DNA from: Roseomonas mucosa ATCC BAA-692
GTDB taxonomy: Bacteria > Pseudomonadota > Alphaproteobacteria > Acetobacterales > Acetobacteraceae
NCBI RefSeq assembly: GCF_000622225.1
Contig: NZ_JHWD01000001.1
Span: forward strand, 248,001-312,000
Direction: 5' to 3'
DNA length: 64,000 nucleotides
Positions 16,811-25,537 of this stretch are shown here, piece after piece (the stretch's first letter is position 1; every line of letters starts with the position of its first letter). Made by a program: the position numbers and the translations under genes. Below the pieces are notes generated by a model. It was not told where the DNA came from. It was given only the letters and a program-made list of their open reading frames with translations, and ran no database searches.

Positions 16811-17582
16811 GATACACCTCGATCACGCGCGGATCGCTGCTGACATGGTCGATAGAGCCATCCGAGAGCACATGGCCCTCGTGCAGCACGGTGACCTTCA
16901 CGCCAAGGGCGCGGACGAAATCCATGTCGTGCTCCACCACCACGACGGAGCGGGTGCGGTTGATCTCGCGCAGCAGCTCCGCCGTCTGCGCCGTCTCGGC
17001 ATCGGTCATGCCTGCCACGGGCTCGTCCACCAGGAGGAGTTGCGGCTCCTGCGCCAGCAGCATGCCGATCTCCAGCCACTGCTTCTGGCCGTGGCTGAGA
17101 TTGCCGGAGACGCGGTTGGCATGTTCCGACAGGCGGATGGTGGCGAGGATCTCCTCGATCCGCCGCCGTTCCTCCGCCGTTTCCCGGGCGAGGAGGGCGA
17201 AGCGCGGGCCGCGCGGCCCGGCCAGGGAGAGCAGCAGGTTGTCGCGCACCGTATGCGGCTCGAAGACCGTGGGCTTCTGGAACTTCCGCCCGATGCCCAG
17301 CCGCGCGATGGCGGGCTCGTCCAGCCCCGTCAGGTCGGTCGTGCCGTTGAACAGGACATCGCCCGTGTCGGGGCGCGTCTTGCCGGTGATGACGTCCATC
17401 ATCGTTGTCTTGCCGGCGCCGTTCGGGCCAATCACCGCGCGCATCTCGCCCGGTTCCAGCACCAGCGAAAGGTCGCGCAGTGCGTGGAAGCCGTCGAAGC
17501 TGACATTGACGCCGTCGAGATAGAGCAAGGCGCCGGTTCTCGTGGCGGGGCGCCCGGCAGGGGTCGTGCTGGCCATGATCAT
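16800..17582 (-). CDS. urtD: Urea ABC transporter ATP-binding protein UrtD
   Basis: First ATPase of the Urt system (260 aa). Walker A IGPNGAGKTTMMDVITG, signature LSHGQKQWLEIGMLL, Walker B LLLVDEPVAGMTDAET; FDGFHALRDLSL and KFQKPTVFEPHTVRDNL match UrtD. Two in-frame ATGs (17582, 17576) are possible starts; the open frame upstream runs through repeat DNA and is not coding. It is separated from urtC by 343 bases of repeat sequence, unusual inside this operon. Confidence 0.94.
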   Translation of the reverse strand: MIMASTTPAGRPATRTGALLYLDGVNVSFDGFHALRDLSLVLEPGEMRAVIGPNGAGKTTMMDVITGKTRPDTGDVLFNGTTDLTGLDEPAIARLGIGRKFQKPTVFEPHTVRDNLLLSLAGPRGPRFALLARETAEERRRIEEILATIRLSEHANRVSGNLSHGQKQWLEIGMLLAQEPQLLLVDEPVAGMTDAETAQTAELLREINRTRSVVVVEHDMDFVRALGVKVTVLHEGHVLSDGSIDHVSSDPRVIEVYLGR

Positions 17583-17925
17583 GGTGTGGTTCCGGCGTGT
17601 TGCCGTGGCCAGGAGAGGGCGCCGCCCTCTCCCGGACCCTCTCCCGCTGGGGAGACAGTGTCTCCCCAGACCCCGCCAGGAGTGGGTGCGGGTGGAAGGG
17701 CGCGGGCGGTGTGTTCCAGCGGTGGGAAGGTGGAAGCCTGGGACGATAGGATTGGCCGCGCGGGCGGCACCGCCATTCGCCGGAGGGCGAGGCCCTCCGG
17801 CGCGACCCACCTGTCCGCCAGCGCCGGAAAACTCCTGGCGGGGTCTGGGGGAATACTATTCCCCCAGCGGAGGGGGGACCGGGGGGAGGCGGAGCCTCCC
17901 GCCCGGGGCCTGAACACGACGCTCC
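17583..17925. repeat. Repeat cluster between urtC and urtD
   Basis: Gene-free stretch of 343 bases inside the urt operon, filled with palindromic modules of the same family as copy 1. They are GAGAGGGC-GCC-GCCCTCTC then CCGGACCC (17613-17638); TGGGGAGACAGTGTCTCCCC then AGACCCCGCCAGGAG (17648-17682); the same flank inverted with a different hairpin, CTGGGGGAATACTATTCCCC (17832-17867); and GGGAGGCGGAGCCTCCC (17884-17900). Two hairpins with different arm sequences share the identical flank, so pairing is kept while sequence changes. It may attenuate or process the urt transcript. Confidence 0.8.
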
Positions 17926-19053
17926 TCACGAGGCCGCCTCCCGCGCCGCCGCCTCGGCGGGCGAGGACGGTTCCGCCGGCAGGGGCACGCCGCCGGAGCG
18001 GCGCCGGGCGAAGAGGCCGACGATGCCGCGCGGCAGGAACAGGGTGACGAGGATGAAGAGGCCGCCCAGGGCGAAGAGCCAGAGTTCGGGCAAGGCGCCG
18101 GTGAAGACGGTCTTGCCGAGATTGACCAGGATGGCGCCCAGGATCGGCCCGACCAGCGTGCCGCGCCCGCCGACCGCGACCCAGACCACGGCCTCGATCG
18201 AGTTGGCGGGGGCGAACTCGCCCGGGTTGATGATGCCGACCTGCGGCACGTAGAGGGCGCCGCCCAGCCCGGCCATGACGGCGGAGACCGTCCAGGCGAC
18301 GAGCTTGTAGGCCTCTGGCCGGTAGCCCAGGAAGCGCGTGCGGCTTTCCGTGTCGCGCACGGCGATCAGCACCTTGCCGTAGCGCGAGCGCACCAGCCAG
18401 CGCGACAGCAGGAAGCAGCCGGCGAGCACGATGGCGGAGGCCAGGAACAGGGCGCAGCGGGTGCCGTCGAGCTGCAGCGGGACGCCGAGGATGTCCTTGA
18501 AGTCGGTGAGGCCGTTGTTGCCGCCGAAGCCCATGTCGTTGCGGAAGAAGGCGAGCAGCAGGGCGTAGGTCAGCGCCTGGGTGATGATCGAGAGATAGAC
18601 GCCGGTGACGCGCGAGCGGAAGGCGAGCCAGCCGAAGGCCAGGGCGAGCAGGCCGGGCACGAGCAGCGCCATCAGCAGCGCGAAGGGGAAGGAGCCGAAG
18701 CCCCACCAGTACCAGGGGAGCGAATCCCAGTTCAGGAAGACCATGAAGTCCGGCAGGTTCGCGTTGGCATAGACGCCGCGCGCCCCGATCTGGCGCATCA
18801 GGTACATGCCCATGGCATAGCCGCCGAGGGCGAAGAAGGCGGCGTGGCCCAGGCTCAGGATGCCGGCGAAGCCCCAGACGAGATCCACCGAGAGGGCGAG
18901 GATCGCGTAGCAGAGATACTTCCCGGTGAGCGAGACCACATAGGTCGGCACGTGCCAGGCGCTGCCGGGGTCGGTCAGCAGGTTCAGCGCCGCCATCAGC
19001 GCGGCGCCGCCCAGCAGGAGGGTGAGGGTGAGGATGCTCGCGATGCGGCTCAT
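17926..19053 (-). CDS. urtC: Urea ABC transporter permease UrtC
   Basis: Branched-chain-type permease (375 aa) with about ten membrane segments. CYAILALSVDLVWGFAGILSLGHAAFFALGGYAMGMYLM is diagnostic of the UrtC/LivM family. NNGLTDFKD, RDTESRTRFLGY and WVAVGGRGTLVGPILGA follow. The polar C-terminal tail is Ala/Pro-rich. The start overlaps the urtB stop by four bases (translational coupling). Confidence 0.95.
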   Translation of the reverse strand: MSRIASILTLTLLLGGAALMAALNLLTDPGSAWHVPTYVVSLTGKYLCYAILALSVDLVWGFAGILSLGHAAFFALGGYAMGMYLMRQIGARGVYANANLPDFMVFLNWDSLPWYWWGFGSFPFALLMALLVPGLLALAFGWLAFRSRVTGVYLSIITQALTYALLLAFFRNDMGFGGNNGLTDFKDILGVPLQLDGTRCALFLASAIVLAGCFLLSRWLVRSRYGKVLIAVRDTESRTRFLGYRPEAYKLVAWTVSAVMAGLGGALYVPQVGIINPGEFAPANSIEAVVWVAVGGRGTLVGPILGAILVNLGKTVFTGALPELWLFALGGLFILVTLFLPRGIVGLFARRRSGGVPLPAEPSSPAEAAAREAAS

Positions 19054-20627
19054 GATTCGACAAACCTCCCCTTCACCGGGAAGAGGCCGCGCGGCTTGCG
19101 CTGGATGAACAGGATCAGGGCCAGCAGCACCACGATCTTGCCCAGCACGGCGCCCGCCAGCGGCTCCAGGAACTTGTTGGCGACGCCGAGAGTGAGGGCG
19201 CTGATGACGGTGCCCCAGAGATTGCCGACACCGCCGAAGACCACGACCATGAAGCTGTCGATGATGTAGCCCTGGCCGAGATTGGGCGAGACGTTGTCGA
19301 TCTGGCTCAGCGCCACGCCCGCCATGCCGGCGACGCCGGAACCCAGGCCGAAGGTCAGCGCGTCGATCCAGGGCGTGCGGATGCCCATCGCCGCCGCCAT
19401 GCGCCGGTTCTGCGTCACTGCCCGCATCCGCAGGCCGAGCGAGGTGTAGCGGAAGGCCGCCATCAGCGCCGCGATCACCAGAAAGGCGAAGAGGATGATG
19501 ACGAGGCGGTTCATGGTGATGGTGAGGCCGCCAAGCTCGAAGGCGCCGCTCATCCAGGCGGGGGTGCCGACCTCGCGGTTCGTGGGGCCGAAGACGGAGC
19601 GCACCGCCTGTTGCAGCACCAGCGACAGGCCGAAGGTGGCGAGCAGCGTTTCCAGCGGGCGGCCGTAGAGGAAGCGGATCAGCCCGCGCTCGATGGCCAC
19701 GCCGACCGCGCCAGTGACCAGGAAGGCGAGCGGCACGGCGATGAAGAGCGAGGCGCCGAACAGGCCGGGCGCATGGGCGCGGATCGCGTCCTGCACCAGG
19801 AAGGTGGTGTAGGCGCCGAGCATCACCAGCTCCCCATGGGCCATGTTGATGACGCCCATCACCCCGAAGGTGATCGCGAGTCCGGCGGCGGCGAGCAGCA
19901 GGACGGAGCCCAGGCTCAGCCCGTACCAGGCGTTCTGCGCCCAGCCCCAGAGCCGCAGGTTCCAGTCGATGGCCTTCACCGCGGCGGCGGCGGCCTCCGC
20001 CACGGCGGGCGGCTGGTTGGACAGGCCGGCGATCAGGGCACGGGCATCGATGTCGCCCCGGCCGCGCAGCGTGGCGATGGCGGCGAGGCGGCCGGCTTCG
20101 GGCGTCGCCGGGTCGTTCAGCAGGATGGCGGCGCGGGCCTGTTCCATCACCTGCCGCACGCCGGGGTCGCGCTCGGCGGCGAGGGCCTTCTCCAGCACCG
20201 GCAGGATGGCGGCGTCGCGGGCGCGGAAGACGGCGGCGGCGGCATTGGCGCGGATCCCGTTGTCCATGGCCATGAGCTGCAGCCCGCCCATCGCCGCCTC
20301 GACGGCGCGGCGGATGCTGTTGTTGACGCGGACCGCGCGCGGGGTCCCGGCGGGCGTCACCGGCTGCCCGCCGGCGGCGTCGCGATAGGTACCATCGGCG
20401 CCGCGGATCGCGAGGCTGCGGTCGGGCAGGACGAAGAGCCGCCCTTCGCCCAGCGCGCCCAGGATGGTCGCGGCCTCCGGCGTACCGGAGGTGGCGAGGG
20501 TCTCGACGCCGCGCCGGACATCGTCGAAGGCGCTGGAAGCGAGCAGATCCGCCCCCGCAGGCTGCGCCCGCAGGGGCGAGAGCATGAGGGCCAGAAGCAG
20601 GAGGATGAGGCCGGCGAGCCGGATCAT
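19050..20627 (-). CDS. urtB: Urea ABC transporter permease UrtB
   Basis: 525 aa. A signal peptide (MIRLAGLILLLLALMLSPLRA) and a periplasmic domain of about 230 residues (HEAT-like Ala-rich helices) precede the LivH-type permease, as in known UrtB proteins. The permease part has GVMGVINMAHGELVMLGAYTTFLVQ, EVGTPAWMSGAFELG and FMVVVFGGVGNLWGTV. The start at 20627 is set by GAGGAGG eight bases upstream. It lies 74 bases downstream of urtA. Confidence 0.95.
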   Translation of the reverse strand: MIRLAGLILLLLALMLSPLRAQPAGADLLASSAFDDVRRGVETLATSGTPEAATILGALGEGRLFVLPDRSLAIRGADGTYRDAAGGQPVTPAGTPRAVRVNNSIRRAVEAAMGGLQLMAMDNGIRANAAAAVFRARDAAILPVLEKALAAERDPGVRQVMEQARAAILLNDPATPEAGRLAAIATLRGRGDIDARALIAGLSNQPPAVAEAAAAAVKAIDWNLRLWGWAQNAWYGLSLGSVLLLAAAGLAITFGVMGVINMAHGELVMLGAYTTFLVQDAIRAHAPGLFGASLFIAVPLAFLVTGAVGVAIERGLIRFLYGRPLETLLATFGLSLVLQQAVRSVFGPTNREVGTPAWMSGAFELGGLTITMNRLVIILFAFLVIAALMAAFRYTSLGLRMRAVTQNRRMAAAMGIRTPWIDALTFGLGSGVAGMAGVALSQIDNVSPNLGQGYIIDSFMVVVFGGVGNLWGTVISALTLGVANKFLEPLAGAVLGKIVVLLALILFIQRKPRGLFPVKGRFVES

Positions 20628-20701
20628 CGTGCCCTCCTCAGGGATACGGGAAAAGGACAGGCGGACGGGGCGCCGGGCCCCGTCCGTGGCGGTGCGCGGG
20701 A

Positions 20702-22075
20702 TCAGCCGCCCGCGCCGCCGCACTTGCCGGTCTTGACGTTGAAGTTGCCGCAGGAGAGCGGCTTGCGCCAGTCGGCGATCAGGTCGCGGGAGCCCTCCAG
20801 ATAAGGCGACCATTCCTGCGCCACGATCGTGCCGGGCGTCTGCGAGACGACGTTGAACTGGCCGTTGCCCTGGATCTCGCCGATCAGCACCGGCTTGGTG
20901 ATGTGGTGGTTCGGCATCATGGTGGAGGTGCCGCCCGACAGGTTCGGCACGGCCACGCCGAGCATGGCGTCGATCACCGGGTTGCTGTCGGTGGTGCCGG
21001 CCGCCTCGACCGCCTTCACCCACATGTTGAAGCCGATGTAGTGCGCCTCCATCGGATCGTTGGTGACGCGCTTCGGGTTCTTGGTGAAGGCCTGCCACTT
21101 CTGGATGAAGGCCTTGTTGTCCGGGTTGTCGATGGACATGAAGTAGTTCCAGGCGGCCAGGTGGCCGACCAGCGGCGCGGTGTCGAGGCCCGCAAGCTCC
21201 TCCTCGCCCACCGAGAAGGCGACGACGGGAATGTCGGTGGCCTTGACGCCCTGGTTGCCGAGCTCCTTGTAGAAGGGGACGTTGGCGTCGCCGTTGATCG
21301 TCGAGACCACGGCGGTCTTCTGGCCGGCCGAGCCGAACTTCTTGATCTCGCTGACGATGTTCTGCCAGTCGCTGTGGCCGAAGGGGGTGTAGTTGATCAG
21401 GATGTCGCCCTGCGCGACGCCCTTGGTCTTGAGGTAGGCCTCCAGGATCTTGTTCGTGGTGCGCGGATAGACATAGTCCGTGCCCGCGAGAACCCAGCGC
21501 TTCACCTCCTCTTCCTTCATGAGGTAGTCCACCGCCGGGATCGCCTGCTGGTTCGGCGCAGCGCCGGTGTAGAAGACGTTCTTGCTCGACTCCTCGCCCT
21601 CGTACTGCACGGGGTAGAAGAGGATGCCGTTCAGCTCCTCGAAGACCGGCAGCACGGACTTGCGTGACACCGAGGTCCAGCAGCCGAAGCAGGCGGCGAC
21701 CTTGTCCTGCGCGATGAGCTGGCGCGCCTTCTCGGCGAAGAGCGGCCAGTTGGAGGCCGGATCGACCACCACCGCCTCCAGCTTGCGGCCGAGCACGCCG
21801 CCCTTCTTGTTCTGCTCCTCGATGAGCATGAGCATCACGTCCTTCAGCGTCGTCTCGCTGATGGCCATGGTGCCGGAAAGGGAATGCAGGATGCCGAGCT
21901 TGATCGGCCCGGCGGGCTGCGCCCGGAGGATGGCGGGCGCGCCCAGTACGGCGCCGCCAGCCAGCAGCGCGCCGAGGCGGCCGAACTGGCGCCGGCCCAA
22001 CGGCACACCCGGCGACCCACCCAGGGGGGCCTGTTCCGGCCGGGGCTCGCCCGGAGCCTGTCGGTTGGACGTCAT
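20702..22075 (-). CDS. urtA: Urea ABC transporter substrate-binding protein UrtA
   Basis: Periplasmic urea receptor (457 aa). A twin-arginine-like leader, RRQFGRLGALLAGGAVLGAPAILRAQ, suggests Tat export; a Sec signal is the alternative. The mature part has IKLGILHSLSGTMAISE, ASNWPLFAEKARQLI, CFGCWTSVSRKSVLPVFEE and LFYPVQYEGEE, typical of UrtA/FmdD proteins. The C-terminal cysteines (SCGNFNVKTGKCGG) may form a disulfide. GGGGGAG seven bases upstream sets the ATG at 22075. First gene of the operon, behind a sigma-54 promoter. No urease genes are in the window. Confidence 0.95.
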   Translation of the reverse strand: MTSNRQAPGEPRPEQAPLGGSPGVPLGRRQFGRLGALLAGGAVLGAPAILRAQPAGPIKLGILHSLSGTMAISETTLKDVMLMLIEEQNKKGGVLGRKLEAVVVDPASNWPLFAEKARQLIAQDKVAACFGCWTSVSRKSVLPVFEELNGILFYPVQYEGEESSKNVFYTGAAPNQQAIPAVDYLMKEEEVKRWVLAGTDYVYPRTTNKILEAYLKTKGVAQGDILINYTPFGHSDWQNIVSEIKKFGSAGQKTAVVSTINGDANVPFYKELGNQGVKATDIPVVAFSVGEEELAGLDTAPLVGHLAAWNYFMSIDNPDNKAFIQKWQAFTKNPKRVTNDPMEAHYIGFNMWVKAVEAAGTTDSNPVIDAMLGVAVPNLSGGTSTMMPNHHITKPVLIGEIQGNGQFNVVSQTPGTIVAQEWSPYLEGSRDLIADWRKPLSCGNFNVKTGKCGGAGG

Positions 22076-22173
22076 GCGGAAACTCCCCCAGAGGCGATCG
22101 CTATGGCGCCAGCCGGCCGCTTCCATGGGCCAGGCCGGCGCGCCGCCGGGTGGCGGCGGTCACGCAACGGTGT

Positions 22174-22189
22174 AGCAACGGGAGTGCCA
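22174..22189 (-). promoter_or_regulatory. Sigma-54 promoter of urtABCDE
   Basis: Read on the minus strand: TGGCAC-TCCCG-TTGCT, with the invariant GG and GC separated by exactly ten bases. This matches the -24/-12 consensus TGGCACG-N4-TTGC(A/T) at all but the last base of the -24 block. The expected transcription start is near 22162, about 90 bases before the urtA ATG. It implies activation by an enhancer-binding protein such as NtrC under nitrogen limitation. Confidence 0.75.
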
Positions 22190-22296
22190 CTTTCCGGAAA
22201 CCCGTCAGGGGCCGGTCGCGGAATGTTGTTTGCCTGAAAGAACGTCAAATGCCTGGAAAATGGTGTTTCTCTGCCGCTTTCGACGGCAGGTGTCAT

Positions 22297-23292
22297 TCAG
22301 CCCCGGGCGCGGCGCAACAGCCATCCCCCCACCAGCAGCGCCCCGCCCAGCATCAGGCCGGTGCGGAGCGCGTGTCCGCCGGAGGGCTGGCGCAGGCCGC
22401 CATAGATCGCGCTTCCGTGGAAGCCGCCGCTCCGGGTCGGCGCCGCGAAGAGATTGCCGTCCGTCACCGGCACCGGACGGGCGCGGCGGAACTGCCGTTC
22501 CATGAGCCGCGCCATGCCCCGGCGCAGCAGCCCCGGCACCATGGCCTGCGCGAGGCGCAGCAGATGCACCTCCTTCCCCACCGTGGCCGAGGGGCGCGGG
22601 TTGCGGGCCAGGGACACCATGACTTCTGCCACGTCGAAGGGGCTGTGGACCGGCGGCGGCGCGCTCAGCTCCCGTCCCACGTAGTTGCCGCCATGGCTCA
22701 GCCCGGGCGTGTCGACGAAGGACGGAAAGATGTCGCAGACATGAATGCCAGGCCAGCGCGACAGCTCGCCCCGCAGCGCCCCGGAGAAGCCGCGCAGCCC
22801 GAACTTGCTGGCGCTGTAAGAAGCCGCATAGGGCGTCGGCACCCAGGCGCCGAGCGAGTTGGTGTTGATCAGCACGCCCCGCCGCCGCGCCTGGAAATGC
22901 GGCAGGATGGCATGGGCGCCGTGCATGTGGCCCAGCAGGTTGGTCCGCACCACCTGGTCATGCGCATCCGCCGGCACCTCGGCGAAGCCGCCCACCGCGC
23001 CGACCCCGGCATTGTTGATCCAGACATCGACATGGCCGAACTCGCGCACCGCAGCCTCGGCCAGACGCCGCACCGCCCCGGCCTCGGTCACGTCGGCCGG
23101 CACGGCGATGGCACGGGCGCCATGGGGGCGGGCCAGCCGGCCGCATTCCGCCACCGCCTCGTCCAGCACGCTTTCCCGCCGCGCGGCGAGGACAAGGTTG
23201 GCCCCCTCCGCGGCGAAGGCCTGGGCCGCCGCGCGGCCGATGCCGCTGGATGCGCCGGTGATCACCACCACCGCCCCCTTCAAGTCGCGCAT
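22297..23292 (-). CDS. SDR-family oxidoreductase with C-terminal membrane anchor
   Basis: Short-chain dehydrogenase (331 aa). NAD(P)-binding VVVITGASSGIGRAAA, NNAGVGAVGG and catalytic SYSASKFG with Ser and Tyr/Lys in place. The last 25 residues are hydrophobic and end in basic residues (LMLGGALLVGGWLLRRARG), suggesting a C-terminal tail anchor. The substrate is unknown. Start at the ATG of MRDLKGAVV; the open frame upstream runs antisense to the amidohydrolase gene. Divergently transcribed from that gene. Confidence 0.85.
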   Translation of the reverse strand: MRDLKGAVVVITGASSGIGRAAAQAFAAEGANLVLAARRESVLDEAVAECGRLARPHGARAIAVPADVTEAGAVRRLAEAAVREFGHVDVWINNAGVGAVGGFAEVPADAHDQVVRTNLLGHMHGAHAILPHFQARRRGVLINTNSLGAWVPTPYAASYSASKFGLRGFSGALRGELSRWPGIHVCDIFPSFVDTPGLSHGGNYVGRELSAPPPVHSPFDVAEVMVSLARNPRPSATVGKEVHLLRLAQAMVPGLLRRGMARLMERQFRRARPVPVTDGNLFAAPTRSGGFHGSAIYGGLRQPSGGHALRTGLMLGGALLVGGWLLRRARG

Positions 23293-23386
23293 GATCCGTA
23301 TCCTCTTGCCGGTTCCCGGTCGCTCGCTTCCGGTCGCTCTGGCCCGTCTAACGGCGCGGGGCGGCCACGTTTTCCTTGGGCGGGGA

Positions 23387-23401
23387 TGGCACGGCGATTG
23401 C
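23387..23401 (+). promoter_or_regulatory. Sigma-54 promoter of the amidohydrolase gene
   Basis: TGGCACG-GCGA-TTGC is a perfect match to the sigma-54 -24/-12 consensus. Predicted start near 23413, with the ATG at 23434. Two direct copies of CGGTCGCTC (23317-23325 and 23331-23339, 14 bases apart) lie upstream and are candidate activator sites, though they do not look like the classical NtrC dyad. Confidence 0.8.
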
Positions 23402-23433
23402 CCGCCCCCCGGCCAGGACAGGAGCCCTGCGGG

Positions 23434-24096
23434 ATGGAGCGATCGGACATGACGGCGCGCGAGATCTACCTCGCGCTCAAGGCCGCCCCGCCCCGGCCGC
23501 GCTTCGGCTTCGGGCGCAAGGCCGCGCTGGTGAACGTGGACCCGCAGCGCGCCTATACCGAGCCCGCGCGCTTCCGCACCGCCTACGAGACCGATCCGCG
23601 CCAGATGGAATACACTAATGCCCTCGCGGACCGCTTCCGCCGCGCCGGCTGGCCGGTGGTCTGGACCTATGTCGCCTATCTCGACAGCGGCGAGGACTGC
23701 GGCATCTGGGGTACGCGCACGAACACGCCGGACTCCCTGCAGAACATCCGGCACGGCTCGCCCCGCGCCGAATTCGATCCGCGCCTGCACATCGCCCCGC
23801 GCGACGTGGTGATCCACAAGCGCATGGCCTCGGCCTTCTTCGAGACCAGCCTCGGTTCGCTGCTCGCCTTCCACGGCGTGGACACGGTGGTCGTCACCGG
23901 CGGCTCCACCTCCGGCTGCGTGCGCGCGACCGTGGTGGACGGGCTCTCCCGCTCCCTCCGCATGATCGTCCCGGAGGAATGCGTGGCCGACAAGCACGAG
24001 AGCCCGCATTTCGCCAGCCTCTACGACATGGCGGTGAAATACGCGGATGTGCTGCCGGTGGCGGAAGTCCTCGCCTGGCTCGACGGGCAGGGCTGA
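23434..24096 (+). CDS. Isochorismatase-family cysteine amidohydrolase (N-carbamoylsarcosine amidase-like)
   Basis: 220 aa alpha/beta cysteine hydrolase. The catalytic triad of the family is visible as Asp36 (VNVDPQRAY), Lys129 (VIHKRMASAF) and Cys162 (GGSTSGCVRATVVDG). STSGCVRATVVDG and IVPEECVAD resemble N-carbamoylsarcosine and maleamate amidohydrolases more than RutB. GGAG nine bases upstream supports the ATG at 23434; an ATG at 23449 is possible. It has its own sigma-54 promoter and converges on rutA, so a role in releasing ammonia from a carbamoyl or ureido compound is likely. It may substitute for RutB, which is absent here. Confidence 0.85.
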   Translation: MERSDMTAREIYLALKAAPPRPRFGFGRKAALVNVDPQRAYTEPARFRTAYETDPRQMEYTNALADRFRRAGWPVVWTYVAYLDSGEDCGIWGTRTNTPDSLQNIRHGSPRAEFDPRLHIAPRDVVIHKRMASAFFETSLGSLLAFHGVDTVVVTGGSTSGCVRATVVDGLSRSLRMIVPEECVADKHESPHFASLYDMAVKYADVLPVAEVLAWLDGQG

Positions 24097-24134
24097 GACG
24101 ACCGCCGGTTCCGCATCACGGCCGGCGTCGTGCG

Positions 24135-24168
24135 TCCCCGGGGGAAAGGCGCTGCCTTGCCCCCGGGG
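24135..24168. repeat. Palindromic repeat between amidohydrolase and rutA
   Basis: CCCCGGGGGAAAGGC-GCT-GCCTTGCCCCCGGGG hairpin, closely like the first hairpin of copy 1. It sits between two convergent genes, so it may end transcription from both sides. Confidence 0.7.
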
Positions 24169-24217
24169 TTGGCCACGAAGCGCAACGCGGTCGGGAAGAG
24201 GCCCCTGCCGGGCTGCC

Positions 24218-25300
24218 TCAGGCGGCGATGGCGGGACGTTCCGCGCGGCACTTCATCAGCGGCAGGATGCGGGTGCCGAACTGCTCCATGCCGACCAGGA
24301 AGTCGTCGAAGGTCAGCATGACGCCGCGCAGCCCCTCGATCTCCGCCATCTCGTCCAGCAGCTTCGCCACGCTGGCGTAGGAGCCGATCAGGCGCAGCAT
24401 GTTGGTCGGCAGCTTTTCCGGCGCATGCACCATGCGGCCGACGGTGGAGGTCTTCTCCGCCTTCACATCCGCCGCCGCCTGGGTGTCGCGCCAGTCCAGC
24501 GCCTCCAGGTCCACGCCGGCCTTGTAGTGCTCCCACTTCGCCATGGCGGCCTCGTCCGTCTCGTCGGCAATGATCATGGTGAGCGCCAGCGCACCGACCT
24601 CGCGGCCGGTCTGCGCGTTCTGCTCCCGCAGCTTCGCGGCGAAGGGCGCCACGGTCTGCGGCGTGTTGATGCCGCCGCCGCTGATGAAGTTGTAGTCGCC
24701 GTATTCGGCGGCGAACTTCATGCCGCGCCCGCTCTGCCCGGCGCAGACGATCTCGATCGGCTTGGGCGGGATGGGGCCGAGGCGGCAGTCCGACATCTGG
24801 AAGAAGCGGCCCTTGAAGTCGGAGCGGCCGGTGCTCCAGAGGTCCTTCATCACCTGCACGTATTCGGAGCAGTAGTCGTAGCGCCGCTCGAAATGCTCGG
24901 CGCCGGGCCACATGCCCATCTGCTCGTATTCCGCCTTCTGCCAGCCGGACACGATGTTCACCCCGAAACGGCCATGCGAGATGCTGTCGATGGTGACGGC
25001 CATGCGCGCGACGATGGCGGGCGGGATGGTCAGCACGGCGACCGAGGCGAAGAGCCTGATCCGCGTCGTCACCGCCGCCAGCCCGGCCATCAGCGTGAAG
25101 GATTCGAGGTTGTGGTCCCAGTACTCGCTCGGGCCGCCGAAGCCGCGCAGCTTGATCATGGAAAGCGCGAAGTCGAAGCCGAAGCGCTCCGCCTTCTGCA
25201 CCACCTCGCGGTTCAGGTCGAAGCTCGGCATGTATTGCGGCGAGGTGGTGGAGATCAGCCAGCCATTGTTGCCGATGGGGATGAAGACTCCGAGGTCCAT
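24218..25300 (-). CDS. rutA: Pyrimidine monooxygenase RutA
   Basis: FMN-dependent, luciferase-like enzyme (360 aa) that opens the uracil ring between N3 and C4 in the Rut pathway. Strong resemblance to E. coli RutA along its length: [82 protein letters not shown] and [14 protein letters not shown]. Start at ATG 25300 with AAGGAG eight bases upstream. The usual partners RutB-RutG, including the flavin reductase RutF, are not in the window, so the pathway is split or partial. Converges on the sigma-54-controlled amidohydrolase. Confidence 0.95.
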   Translation of the reverse strand: MDLGVFIPIGNNGWLISTTSPQYMPSFDLNREVVQKAERFGFDFALSMIKLRGFGGPSEYWDHNLESFTLMAGLAAVTTRIRLFASVAVLTIPPAIVARMAVTIDSISHGRFGVNIVSGWQKAEYEQMGMWPGAEHFERRYDYCSEYVQVMKDLWSTGRSDFKGRFFQMSDCRLGPIPPKPIEIVCAGQSGRGMKFAAEYGDYNFISGGGINTPQTVAPFAAKLREQNAQTGREVGALALTMIIADETDEAAMAKWEHYKAGVDLEALDWRDTQAAADVKAEKTSTVGRMVHAPEKLPTNMLRLIGSYASVAKLLDEMAEIEGLRGVMLTFDDFLVGMEQFGTRILPLMKCRAERPAIAA

Positions 25301-25537
25301 GGCACGCTCCTTCCGCAATGCGAGGCGAGGCAGGGACGCTAGACCTATCGTCCCCGGGGTTTGAATGCATGCAGGTGCATCAGCTCTGGCTTTTATTGTC
25401 CTTGAGGTGTCTGGAATGCCTGGGAATTGGACAGAACGCGCAATCCGGACGCAGCGGAACGGGCCGGGCGGCATGGCCAGGGCGGCGGGGCCATGCTCCT
25501 GTCGTGGCGGATGGCGGCACGGGAAAGGGGATCGGCC

